DNA of 64,000 bases from Flavobacterium xanthum (GTDB lineage Bacteria > Bacteroidota > Bacteroidia > Flavobacteriales > Flavobacteriaceae), in assembly GCF_900142695.1 (NCBI RefSeq), contig NZ_FRBU01000003.1, positions 79,968 to 143,967 of the forward strand. Direction: 5' to 3'. Each line of letters starts with the position of its first letter. Position 1 is the first letter of the stretch. Shown here one piece after another: positions 9,703-18,700 of this stretch. Position numbers and translations under genes: made by a program. Below the pieces are notes generated by a model that worked only from the letters and a program-made list of their open reading frames with translations, did no database searches and was not told where the DNA came from.

Positions 9703-10272
9703 TAAATTATCAATAACCGCACTTACTCGTTGCGTAATTTCGGCAATAGTACCTATACCATTCACTGCAAAAAACTTACCCTGAGCTTGATAATAATCCA
9801 TTAAAGGCGCTGTTTTTTCATTGTATTCCTGGTAGCGATTTCTGATCTTTTCTTCATCTTGATCGTCAATTCGGCCACTTGTTTTTCCTCTTTCTAACAA
9901 GCGCTGTACTAAAAGCTCATCATCTGCTTCTAGTGCTATTGTTGCAGCAACTTTGGAACCTATTGAAGTAAGAAAACCATCTAAAGCTTCGGCTTGTGAT
10001 AGTGTTCTTGGGTAACCGTCAAACAATATTCCGTTAGCCTCTGGATGCTTATTTACTTCATCAATCAGCATTTTTGTAGTCAGTTCATCTGGCACTAAAT
10101 CACCGGCATCCATAAATACTCTTGCTTGTTTGCCAAGTTCGGTATCATTTTTTAAATTAAACCGAAATACATCACCGGTGGATATATGCGTTAATTTGTA
10201 TTTTTCCTTCAAAAACTCTGCTTGAGTTCCTTTACCTGCTCCTGGTTTTCCAAATAAAACAATGTTAGTCAT
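9700..10272 (-). CDS. adk: Adenylate kinase
   Basis: 190 residues, the short-LID form. It catalyses ATP + AMP to 2 ADP in the cytoplasm. The P-loop GKPGAGKGT is at 8-16. The NMP-binding region follows (ISTGDVFRFNLKNDTELGKQ), then FDGYPRT and the LID Arg cluster RLLERGKTSGRIDD. It is 15 bases downstream of hpt and probably co-transcribed, pairing purine salvage with nucleotide balance. Its stop codon TAG is formed by the first bases of the dispersed repeat copy A, so the C-terminus (AVIDNL) ends right at the repeat junction. Confidence 0.97.
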   Translation of the reverse strand: MTNIVLFGKPGAGKGTQAEFLKEKYKLTHISTGDVFRFNLKNDTELGKQARVFMDAGDLVPDELTTKMLIDEVNKHPEANGILFDGYPRTLSQAEALDGFLTSIGSKVAATIALEADDELLVQRLLERGKTSGRIDDQDEEKIRNRYQEYNEKTAPLMDYYQAQGKFFAVNGIGTIAEITQRVSAVIDNL

Positions 10273-10287
10273 GTTGTTGTTGTGTAG

Positions 10288-10818
10288 TTATTCTTTTAGT
10301 TTATATACTTCTGGTAAATTTCTTCCTAATCCATCGTAATCTAAGCCATAACCAACAATAAATTTATTAGGAATTCGGATTCCTATATAATCTATCTTGA
10401 TGTCCTTCGTGTAGGCTTCTGGTTTAAAAAAAAGAGTTGCAATTTTAAAATGCTTGACATTTTGTTTTTTGAACAATTCTTTTAGTTCCACCAATGTGTT
10501 TCCAGTATCCACGATATCTTCGATAATGATTACAGAACGACCCGTTAAATCCTGATTTAAACCAATCAACTGTTTCACTTCGTTTGTAGAAGAAGTTCCC
10601 TCGTACGATGCCATTTTTATAAAAGAAACTTCACATGGCTTTTTATATAACTTCATAAAATCAGAAACTACCATAAAAGCACCGTTCAATACACCTACAA
10701 ATACGGGTGTTTCATCAGCAAAATCGTCTTCTATTTGGGCAATCATTTTTGTTAAAGCAAATTCTATTTCTTTAGCAGAAATAAACGGAACAAATTGTTT
10801 ATCGTGAAGTTGTATCAT
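10288..10818 (-). CDS. hpt: Hypoxanthine phosphoribosyltransferase
   Basis: 176 residues. It converts hypoxanthine (and usually guanine) plus PRPP into IMP/GMP. The PRPP-binding loop is IIEDIVDTGNT (98-108), with the acidic pair E100-D101 and D104. The flexible loop region MASYEGTSSTNE is at 69-80, and the base-binding C-terminal segment contains NKFIVGYGLDYDGLGRNLP. It is divergent from purK, so purine salvage and de novo synthesis start from the same 215-base intergenic region, each with an identical TATCTTTG -7 box. adk follows on the same strand after 15 bases. Confidence 0.96.
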   Translation of the reverse strand: MIQLHDKQFVPFISAKEIEFALTKMIAQIEDDFADETPVFVGVLNGAFMVVSDFMKLYKKPCEVSFIKMASYEGTSSTNEVKQLIGLNQDLTGRSVIIIEDIVDTGNTLVELKELFKKQNVKHFKIATLFFKPEAYTKDIKIDYIGIRIPNKFIVGYGLDYDGLGRNLPEVYKLKE

Positions 10819-10841
10819 TTTTTGATGTTTAAAATAATGGG

Positions 10842-10849
10842 CAAAGATA
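10842..10849 (-). promoter_or_regulatory. -7 promoter box for hpt
   Basis: TATCTTTG on the minus strand matches TAnnTTTG, 23 bases upstream of the hpt ATG. A clear -33 TTG is not seen at the expected distance. Confidence 0.55.
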
Positions 10850-11005
10850 CAGAATTCGGAATTGTGAATTGATAAATGGTCATTAATTTGTATTTTTAAG
10901 TAAATTCCATAAAAAACAACCTAAAAATCGATCGAAAGTCATAAAAGTTACAACATAAATTCCGAAGAAAATAAAATAGCATTTCCCAATTCAATCATTA
11001 TAAAG

Positions 11006-11013
11006 TATCTTTG
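11006..11013 (+). promoter_or_regulatory. -7 promoter box for purK
   Basis: TATCTTTG, identical to the hpt box in the opposite direction, 20 bases before the purK ATG. An 8-bp palindrome TCGATCGA lies between the two promoters at 10928-10935 and could be an operator, but nothing else supports that. Confidence 0.55.
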
Positions 11014-11033
11014 CTTAAACATACAACGACACC

Positions 11034-12185
11034 ATGAATTATTTTTCTTCTGATTTTAAATTGGGGATTCTCGGCGGCGGACAATTAGGCAAAATGCTAT
11101 TGTTTGACACTCGGAAATTTGACATCCAAACTTATGTGCTGGATCCTAGTGATGAAGCGCCCTGCAAAATTGCCTGCAATCAATTTTTTAAAGGCGACTT
11201 AATGGACTTTGAAACGGTTTATAATTTTGGGAAATTAGTCGATGTTTTGACTTTTGAAATTGAACTAGTCAATCTAGACGCTTTGGTAAAACTGGAAGAC
11301 GAAGGCTTAAAAGTATATCCTTCGCCAAAAACTTTAAAATTGATTCAGAACAAAGGAATTCAAAAAGATTTCTACCTGCACCATGCAATTCCAACTGCAA
11401 ATTACCAACGATTTGACGATTTGAAAAGTTTAGTGGTATCGATTTTGGATTCAAAAACAAAAGTCCCTTTCGTTTGGAAGTGTACCGAATTTGGATATGA
11501 TGGAAATGGCGTAAAAGTCATTCGACAAATTTCAGATTTGGACAATCTAGCCAATGTAGAATGCATTGCTGAAGAAATGATTCCTTTTAAAAACGAATTG
11601 GCAGTTATTGTTTGCCGCAATCCTTCGGGCGAAATAAAAACCTATCCCGTGGTAGAAATGGAATTTCATCCAGAAGCAAACCAGGTAGAATATGTGATTT
11701 GTCCTGCTCGAATTGAAGATACAGTAGCAAAAAAAGCAAGAGCAATCGCGCTTCATGTTTCTGAAAAATTCAATCATGTTGGTTTACTAGCTGTTGAAAT
11801 GTTTCAGACCGAAAATGATGAAATTCTCGTGAACGAGGTAGCGCCACGTCCTCACAATTCCGGTCATTATTCTATTGAGGCCAGCTTTACCTCCCAATTC
11901 GAAAATCATTTACGCGCCATCCTAGATTTACCTTTAGGAAATACAGACAGCAAAGTGGCTGGTATTATGGTGAATCTAGTTGGTTCAGCAGGATTTTCTG
12001 GAGACGTAGTTTATCAAAATATTGAAAAAATATTAGGTTGGAATGGTGTTACTCCACACATTTATGGAAAGAAACAAACGCGTCCATTTAGAAAAATGGG
12101 ACACGTGACCATCGTAAATGAAAATGTCAATGAAGCAAGACGAATTGCCGAAGAGGTAAAAAATACCATAAGAGTAATTAGTTAA
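11034..12185 (+). CDS. purK: N5-carboxyaminoimidazole ribonucleotide synthase
   Basis: 383 residues. It uses ATP and bicarbonate to carboxylate AIR to N5-CAIR in de novo purine synthesis. The N-terminal nucleotide-binding motif LGILGGGQLGKMLL is at about residues 11-24. A central ATP-grasp domain follows (KCTEFGYDGNGVKV, then AEEMIPFKNELAVIV), and the metal/active-site segment EVAPRPHNSGHY is typical of PurK. purE follows after 109 bases on the same strand; its product, the mutase, uses the PurK product. Promoted from the intergenic region shared with hpt. Confidence 0.96.
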   Translation: MNYFSSDFKLGILGGGQLGKMLLFDTRKFDIQTYVLDPSDEAPCKIACNQFFKGDLMDFETVYNFGKLVDVLTFEIELVNLDALVKLEDEGLKVYPSPKTLKLIQNKGIQKDFYLHHAIPTANYQRFDDLKSLVVSILDSKTKVPFVWKCTEFGYDGNGVKVIRQISDLDNLANVECIAEEMIPFKNELAVIVCRNPSGEIKTYPVVEMEFHPEANQVEYVICPARIEDTVAKKARAIALHVSEKFNHVGLLAVEMFQTENDEILVNEVAPRPHNSGHYSIEASFTSQFENHLRAILDLPLGNTDSKVAGIMVNLVGSAGFSGDVVYQNIEKILGWNGVTPHIYGKKQTRPFRKMGHVTIVNENVNEARRIAEEVKNTIRVIS

Positions 12186-12190
12186 TAGAA

Positions 12191-12286
12191 AGATTCAAAA
12201 ATTAAAAGATTCAAAAATTCAGAACAACAAGTATATGTCAGTTCTCAAACAAATCTTTAAATGCTTAAATCATAAAATCTTTAAAT
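12191..12286 (+). repeat. Short direct repeats in the purK-purE spacer
   Basis: AGATTCAAAAATT occurs at 12191 and 12208, and AAATCTTTAAAT at 12251 and 12275. These are low-complexity A/T repeats, perhaps from slippage; no function is evident. Confidence 0.4.
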
Positions 12287-12294
12287 AAAAAACA

Positions 12295-12777
12295 ATGAAA
12301 GTAGCCGTAATAATGGGAAGCATTTCAGACATGCCGATCATGCAAGAAGCAATAGATATTTTAAAAGCATTCGAAATAGAAATAGAAGTCGATATTGTCT
12401 CGGCACACCGAACTCCTGAAAAACTATTTGATTTCAGCAAAAATGCACACACCCGTGGAATTTCGGTTGTTATTGCTGGTGCTGGTGGCGCGGCGCATTT
12501 GCCAGGAATGGTTGCCTCTATGTCTCCACTTCCAGTTATTGGCGTTCCTATCAAATCAAGTAATTCTATAGATGGTTGGGACAGTGTTTTATCCATTCTA
12601 CAAATGCCCGGTGGTGTACCTGTCGCAACGGTTGCTTTGAATGGTGCCAAAAACGCAGGGATTTTGGCAGTTCAAATCTTAGGAAGCCATGATCAAAGTA
12701 TATTAGAAAAAATAATCAAGTATAAAACAGGATTAAAAGAAGCGGTTATTATCGCCTCTGAAAGTCTACAAAAATAA
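12295..12777 (+). CDS. purE: N5-carboxyaminoimidazole ribonucleotide mutase
   Basis: 160 residues, the usual class I PurE length. It converts N5-CAIR to CAIR, the step after PurK. The phosphate-binding N-terminus MGSISDMPIM (7-16), the SAHRTP segment (36-41) and the glycine-rich GAGGAAHLPGM are all present. It pairs with purK upstream; the 109-base spacer contains short A/T repeats, so co-transcription is likely but not certain. A strong terminator begins at the stop codon. Confidence 0.97.
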   Translation: MKVAVIMGSISDMPIMQEAIDILKAFEIEIEVDIVSAHRTPEKLFDFSKNAHTRGISVVIAGAGGAAHLPGMVASMSPLPVIGVPIKSSNSIDGWDSVLSILQMPGGVPVATVALNGAKNAGILAVQILGSHDQSILEKIIKYKTGLKEAVIIASESLQK

Positions 12778-12803
12778 AAAAAGCTCCAGATGGAGCTTTT
12801 TTT
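12778..12803 (+). terminator. Terminator after purE
   Basis: Hairpin AGCTCC (12782-12787), loop AGAT, GGAGCT (12792-12797), flanked by an A-run and a T-run. It also serves the convergent gene that ends at 12828. Confidence 0.85.
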
Positions 12804-12827
12804 ATGGCATAAAAGTGTTGACATAAT

Positions 12828-13499
12828 TTATTCAACGTCAAGTGGAATTTCTAGAATTCCTTCAAATTCCGATGCTATAATATCTTCTTTACTCAACCAA
12901 TATTCAGAAGTTATGATCGTAAAATTACTATTATCCGTTGATCGCACTTCCCATAAAATATCTTCGGCTTCTGGAAAAGGTAGGTTTTCAGTCATAGGCA
13001 GGTCGAACAATCTTTTGATCAAATTACTACCTGACAAACCGTTGTTTAACAATTTCAAAATATTCTCTTTAGTCAATTCAATTTCGCTTTCCTCTTCCAA
13101 AGGCACAAAACTACATTCGATAATAGTCGCTTTTGCATTAGGAAAAGTACCGTTGTACGCTTTGAAGAGTAATTGATTCACATGGAACAAGGTTGCGTGT
13201 AGTCCAATTTCAGGATATTCTTCACATACTTTATCTAATAACATATCATTCGAAACTTGTTGAATCTGACCTTCATTCAAATTTTCAGACAACTTATATT
13301 CCAATGCAATTACGGCAGCATCTTTAGGTTCAAAATCAGATATAGCCATGAATAACAACTCCTTCAAAGTGGCAGGATCCGAATCACCAGCATCTGGGTA
13401 ATCGAATTTTTCTAACAACTTTATATAATCATCACTTGTCCAATAATCTTCAATTTCATCAACGGTGTAGGCTTTCTTTATTGTAATTTGATAGTTCAT
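12828..13499 (-). CDS. Unrecognised acidic cytoplasmic protein
   Basis: 223 residues, rich in Asp and Glu, with no signal peptide or membrane segment. I do not recognise a domain. It begins MNYQITIKKAYTVDEIEDYW; the middle (LKELLFMAISDFEPKDAAVIA) looks helical, and the C-terminal part is alternating beta/helix. It stands alone: convergent with purE across a terminator and divergent from the M3 peptidase gene. Coding is supported by a long ATG-started frame opposite weak plus-strand alternatives and by codon use like its neighbours. It may be a flavobacterial lineage protein; I give no function. Confidence 0.75.
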   Translation of the reverse strand: MNYQITIKKAYTVDEIEDYWTSDDYIKLLEKFDYPDAGDSDPATLKELLFMAISDFEPKDAAVIALEYKLSENLNEGQIQQVSNDMLLDKVCEEYPEIGLHATLFHVNQLLFKAYNGTFPNAKATIIECSFVPLEEESEIELTKENILKLLNNGLSGSNLIKRLFDLPMTENLPFPEAEDILWEVRSTDNSNFTIITSEYWLSKEDIIASEFEGILEIPLDVE

Positions 13500-13675
13500 C
13501 TTTTCTTTAAAATTTATTGTTTTTTAAATTCGTTTCGTTAAAAACCAATCTTTTTTCACAATTTAAGGCTTTATTACTCACAAACGAAATAAATAACATT
13601 TAAATAACACAATCTACTCTAGCATTTTAGGGCAAATCAATTCCTTTAACATCCTCGTTTTTTTCAATAAATCCC

Positions 13676-13683
13676 TACCTTTG
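13676..13683 (+). promoter_or_regulatory. -7 promoter box for the M3 peptidase gene
   Basis: TACCTTTG matches TAnnTTTG and lies 39 bases before the ATG at 13723. An in-frame TTG at 13681 falls inside this box, which argues strongly against using it as the start codon. Confidence 0.6.
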
Positions 13684-13722
13684 TTCTGTTTAAAACATCA
13701 AATTATTTTTATTAAAAAACAA

Positions 13723-15750
13723 ATGAGCATCTTAACCCATCACTTCAATACAAAATACAATACGGCCCCTTTTTCGAAAATAAAAAACGAGGATTTTCTT
13801 CCTGCTTTTCAAAAAGGAATCGAACTCGCAAAAGCCGAAATCGATGCCATTATCAGAAACCCTATACAACCTACTTTTGAAAATACGATAGAAGCATTGG
13901 ACTTTAGCGGTGCTATTCTAGATCGAATTTTTAGTATTTTTTTCAACTTAAATTCTGCAGAAACCAACGATGAGATTCAAAAAATTGCACAAGAAGTTTC
14001 TCCTTTATTATCAGAGTTTGGAAATGATATTCGACTGAACCCTGATTTATTTGCACGAGTAAAAACAGTGTACGACCAAAGAGAAAAATTAAATCTGACG
14101 GCAGAACAAACTACGCTTTTAGACAAAAAATACAAGGGTTTTTCTAGAAATGGTGCTAATTTACCCGAGGATAAAAAAAATCAATTAAGAGAAATAGACA
14201 AAGAATTATCAAAATTAAGTTTGCAGTTTGGCGAAAATGTTTTAGCCGAAACCCAAGCCTATCAGTTGCATATTACAGATGCATCTGACCTAGCTGGTTT
14301 ACCGGAAGGAACGATCGAAGCCGCTCGATCATTGGCCAAAAGCCAAGAAAAAGAAGGTTGGATTTTTACTTTGGATTACCCAAGCTATGTTCCATTTGTG
14401 ACCTATGCTGATAATCGTGAATTGCGTAAAAAGATGGCAATTGCTTTTGGCGCCAAAGGTTTTCAAAATAACGAATTTGACAACCAAGAAATTGTCCTTA
14501 AAATTGCCAAATTACGTTTTGATCGAGCACAAGTTTTAGGATATGCAAGCCACGCCCATTTTGTACTGGAAGAACGAATGTCCGAAAGTCCGGAGAAAGT
14601 AAAAAAATTCTCCAATGACTTACTAGAAAAAGCAAAACCGGCTGCTTTAAAAGAATTTGCACAATTATCAGCTTTCGCCAAAGAATTAGACGGCGTTACA
14701 TTGCTGGAAAAGTGGGATGGCGCTTATTACTCAGAGAAATTAAAACAGCAATTATTCCATTTAGACGATGAAATACTAAAACCCTATTTTCAATTAGAAA
14801 AAGTGTTGGAAGGTGCTTTTGCCGTAGCGCAAAAATTATACGGAATCACATTCGAAGAAACTTTTGAAGTAGACAAATACCATGAAGAGGTAAAAACATA
14901 CGTAGTAAAAGATGAGGAAGACCAATTTGTCGCCATTTTTTACGCTGATTTCTTTCCAAGAAAAGGGAAACGCAACGGTGCCTGGATGACTTCTTTTAAA
15001 TCGCAATACATAAAAAAGGGAATTAATGAAAGACCGCACATTTCCATTGTATGCAATTTTACCAAACCTACAGAAACAAAGCCATCCTTATTAACTTTTA
15101 ATGAAGTTACCACTTTATTTCATGAATTTGGTCATGCTTTGCACGGCATGTTGGCTAATACTACGTATCCCAGTTTATCAGGAACAAGTGTTTATTGGGA
15201 TTTTGTGGAATTACCAAGTCAGATTTTAGAAAACTGGTGCTACGAGCCGGAGGCATTAGCCTTATTCGCCTACCATTATGAAACTGGCGAAATGATTCCG
15301 CTAGAATTAGTGAACAATATTAAAGAAAGTGCTAGTTTTCAAGAAGGAATTGCAACGATGCGTCAATTGAGTTTTGGGCTCTTGGATATGGGTTGGCATG
15401 CAGAAGATCCTTCGAATATTAAAAATATTAAAGCTTTTGAAGCCAAACAATTTTCTGCTACACAATTATATCCCGATGTAAAGGAAAACGCTATGAGTAC
15501 TTCTTTTTCGCATATTTTTCAAGGCGGATATTCCTCTGGCTATTACAGCTACAAATGGGCAGAAGTGCTGGACGCTGACGCTTTTGAATATTTTCAAGAA
15601 AAAGGTATTTTCAATAAGGAGGTCGCCACTAAATTTAAAGAGCACGTACTTTCTAAAGGTGGAACAGAACATCCTATGATTTTATACAAACGCTTTAGAG
15701 GTCAGGAACCAAGACCACAAGCTTTGCTAAAAAGAGCTGGATTGCTTTAA
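13723..15750 (+). CDS. dcp: M3 family zinc metallopeptidase (peptidyl-dipeptidase Dcp-like)
   Basis: 675 residues from the ATG at 13723 (MSILTHHFNTKYNTAPF). The open frame continues 14 codons upstream to a TTG, but that codon lies inside a promoter -7 box. The zinc site is H467-E-F-G-H471 with third ligand E496, the spacing expected for M3 peptidases. The C-terminal motif SGYYSYKWAEVLDADAF is typical of Dcp/oligopeptidase A, which cleave short peptides in peptide turnover. No signal peptide is seen, so cytoplasmic. The SNF2 helicase gene starts 24 bases downstream on the same strand and may be co-transcribed. The split between Dcp and PrlC within the family is inferred from overall length and the C-terminal motif. 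Confidence 0.93.
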   Translation: MSILTHHFNTKYNTAPFSKIKNEDFLPAFQKGIELAKAEIDAIIRNPIQPTFENTIEALDFSGAILDRIFSIFFNLNSAETNDEIQKIAQEVSPLLSEFGNDIRLNPDLFARVKTVYDQREKLNLTAEQTTLLDKKYKGFSRNGANLPEDKKNQLREIDKELSKLSLQFGENVLAETQAYQLHITDASDLAGLPEGTIEAARSLAKSQEKEGWIFTLDYPSYVPFVTYADNRELRKKMAIAFGAKGFQNNEFDNQEIVLKIAKLRFDRAQVLGYASHAHFVLEERMSESPEKVKKFSNDLLEKAKPAALKEFAQLSAFAKELDGVTLLEKWDGAYYSEKLKQQLFHLDDEILKPYFQLEKVLEGAFAVAQKLYGITFEETFEVDKYHEEVKTYVVKDEEDQFVAIFYADFFPRKGKRNGAWMTSFKSQYIKKGINERPHISIVCNFTKPTETKPSLLTFNEVTTLFHEFGHALHGMLANTTYPSLSGTSVYWDFVELPSQILENWCYEPEALALFAYHYETGEMIPLELVNNIKESASFQEGIATMRQLSFGLLDMGWHAEDPSNIKNIKAFEAKQFSATQLYPDVKENAMSTSFSHIFQGGYSSGYYSYKWAEVLDADAFEYFQEKGIFNKEVATKFKEHVLSKGGTEHPMILYKRFRGQEPRPQALLKRAGLL

Positions 15751-15774
15751 ATTACTGATTTATAAAGTTTAAAA

Positions 15775-18700
15775 ATGGAGCTTACCGACCTAAAATTAAT
15801 ACAAGATTATTTAAAAGAAAATAGTATTGCAAGTTCTACGGCTAATGCAAAAAACATTAGCCCTACGCTTATTAACGTATACTTTGGGCAATATGAATTT
15901 GAATATCTTGGCGGCGCAACTAAACCGTATCAAATAGAAATTAATATTGCTAATCCTAAAAAAATTGAGTCTTATTGCAGTTGTCCTTACGATCACGGAG
16001 GTGTTTGCAAGCATATAATTGCAGCTCTTACTGATATTAGTAAAGTCATTATTAAAAAAACAAATAGTATTTTGCACGATTTAAATGATTTTACAGCAAC
16101 CCAGAAATTACCTTTAAATCAGACACATTTAGAAAACGAACTCCTTTCGGATGCCGTTCTCTCGCAATTTCCCTCGCGTTATACTAGTTACTATGACCAT
16201 CAGCTACAAATTAGCAATGCGTCACAATCAGAGGTAAAAACAATGTTTTTAGATTGGGGAAACCATGAACAAACCATAAGCTATGATAGCGAAACTAAAA
16301 TTTTAAAAACGCGTTGTACTTGTTCTAAAGCAGAAAAACCATGCGATCACATTGGTATTAGTTTGCGGATTATAAAAAAGAAATTGGGCGAAAATTTCTT
16401 TAATACAAATTATTTACCGCAAAAAATTGAAGCATTTTTAAAACCATATCAGATAACCGATAACGCGGAAATTGGAAAAATATTCGATTTTCAAATTACA
16501 AAAAAAGGATTTGAAGCAACTTCAAAATATAAAAATATCCAACAAGGATTTCAAGATCTTTCTAATATTTACGCGAATGAAGCGGTTGAGCTAAGCGCTA
16601 AATTACCCATGTCAGATCATTTTGATCATGATTTTGGACTGGGAATATATTTTGGATTTAGAGCAAAAAAATTAAAGGGTATCTTTCCTTTTCAGGCAAA
16701 GTACAACAAGGCTAAAACCGATTTTGCATCGAGCATTTCCGACCTTAACTATTACAGTATCGGAGAATCTATGCACTTATTTCTTAATGAAAATAATGAT
16801 GCGGTAATCATAAAATCGCTACAGCTAAACGACCTAATTTCCAGCTATGAATCAAAAAGAGAAATTGGTTACTTAACAAAAGCATTTGAACATTTAGAAC
16901 TTTTATTACCATTATGGAAAACGCTCTTGATATATAAACATGAAGACAAAGCCAGTCTGACAAGGAAAAATCTGGTGTCCACAAAAATAGAGGATATCAA
17001 AATAAGATTGTTTTTTACTCTTAGCGAAAATGAATATTTTTACACACTAAAAGCAAAAATAGCAATTGGAGATAAAGATTTTAACCTCAACAGTACAGCA
17101 ATAATTGTGAGTTCGTTGTTTGTATTTTTTCAGGGTAATGCTTATCCCATTCCAAATGCCAATGTTTCTGCACATTTAAATAGTTTCGCTAATCACTCTG
17201 AAATTAATTACTTCAAAAAAGATGTGCCCAATTTTATTGAAAAAGTAATTTTACCGTTATCTAAAAAATTTGAAATTCAAACTACCATTTTCAAGAAATC
17301 TAAAGCCAAAATAGAAAATGAAAGTATTGAAAAACAAATCTACATGTCGGATTTAGAAGGACATTATATTGTTTTTAAGCCTGTAATTCAGTATGGCAAA
17401 ACGCTCGTACCAGTATTTTCAAACGAACTGTTATTAGAAGCCACCGAAGATTCAAAAATCACATATCAAGACCGTAATCAGTCTTTTGAGGATAATTTTA
17501 TAGAAGAATTCAGAAGCCTCCATCCAAAGTTTGAAACTCAAGAAAGTATGTTTTTCCTCACACCCGAAGAACTTTTCGAGAATTACTGGATGTTACACGC
17601 CACGGAAAGAATGAAGCAATTAGGCATCACTGTTTTTGGAGCCAATGAATTGAAATCATTCAAATTTAATTTGAACAAACCCGTAATCCGAGTCAATTTA
17701 AAATCGGATATTGATTGGTTTGATATTGAAATCGACATTAGTTTTGGCAATCAAAAAGTAAACATTAAGGAGTTACAGAAGGCCTTTTTGAAAAAATCAA
17801 ATTATGTTGCGCTTGGTGATGGAACACTGGGAATTCTTCCAGAGGAATGGATGAAAAAATTTGCTAACTATTTCAAGACTGGTGAAGTCAAGAAAAACGG
17901 CATACAAATGTCGAATTATCAGTTCGGAATCATTGAAGAACTTTATGAGGAAATGGATACCAAACCTGCATTTCTGGAAGAGCTGTACAACAAGAAAATG
18001 CGTTTACAAAACATTTCTGAAATTGAAACTATTCCAATTCCAAAAGGGATAAAAGCAAAACTCCGAGATTACCAACACCACGGACTAAACTGGCTCGCTT
18101 TTTTAGATAAAAACCAATTGGGCGGTTGTTTGGCAGACGATATGGGATTAGGGAAGACCTTGCAAACTATTGCATTTTTACAACATTTGAAAGTGACAAA
18201 TCCTAAGAATCAACCTTCACTAATTATTGCTCCAACCTCATTAATTTTTAACTGGAGAAATGAAATAGAAAAGTTTTGTCCAACCCTGAAGATGCTTACT
18301 TTTACGGGTGGAAACAGACTTGAAAATAAAGATAATTTCAACAAGTACGATTTAATTATTTCCACTTATGGCTCTTTGCTGAACGACATTGCGTTTTTGA
18401 AAGATTTTAAATTTAATTATATTGTTTTAGACGAAAGTCAAGCGATAAAAAACCCAAATTCGAAGAGATACAAAGCCGTCAGATTGTTGAATTCGTATAA
18501 CAGAATTGCACTTACGGGAACACCAATAGAAAATAACACTTTTGATTTGTATGCACAACTTAACTTTTTAAATCCTGGATTACTGGGTAATATGACGCAT
18601 TTTAAAAATAATTTTTCGGATGCCATAGACAAAGAAAAAGATGTTGACGCTTCGCAAATTTTAAGTAAAATTATCACGCCTTTTATGTTGCGAAGAACCA

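Noticed and set aside
12270..12650. 126-residue minus-strand frame antisense to purE
   Set aside because: It lies wholly opposite a well-identified gene and has no recognisable protein pattern.
12790..13176. 128-residue plus-strand frame antisense to the acidic protein
   Set aside because: Starts inside the purE terminator and mirrors a longer ATG-started frame with normal codon use.
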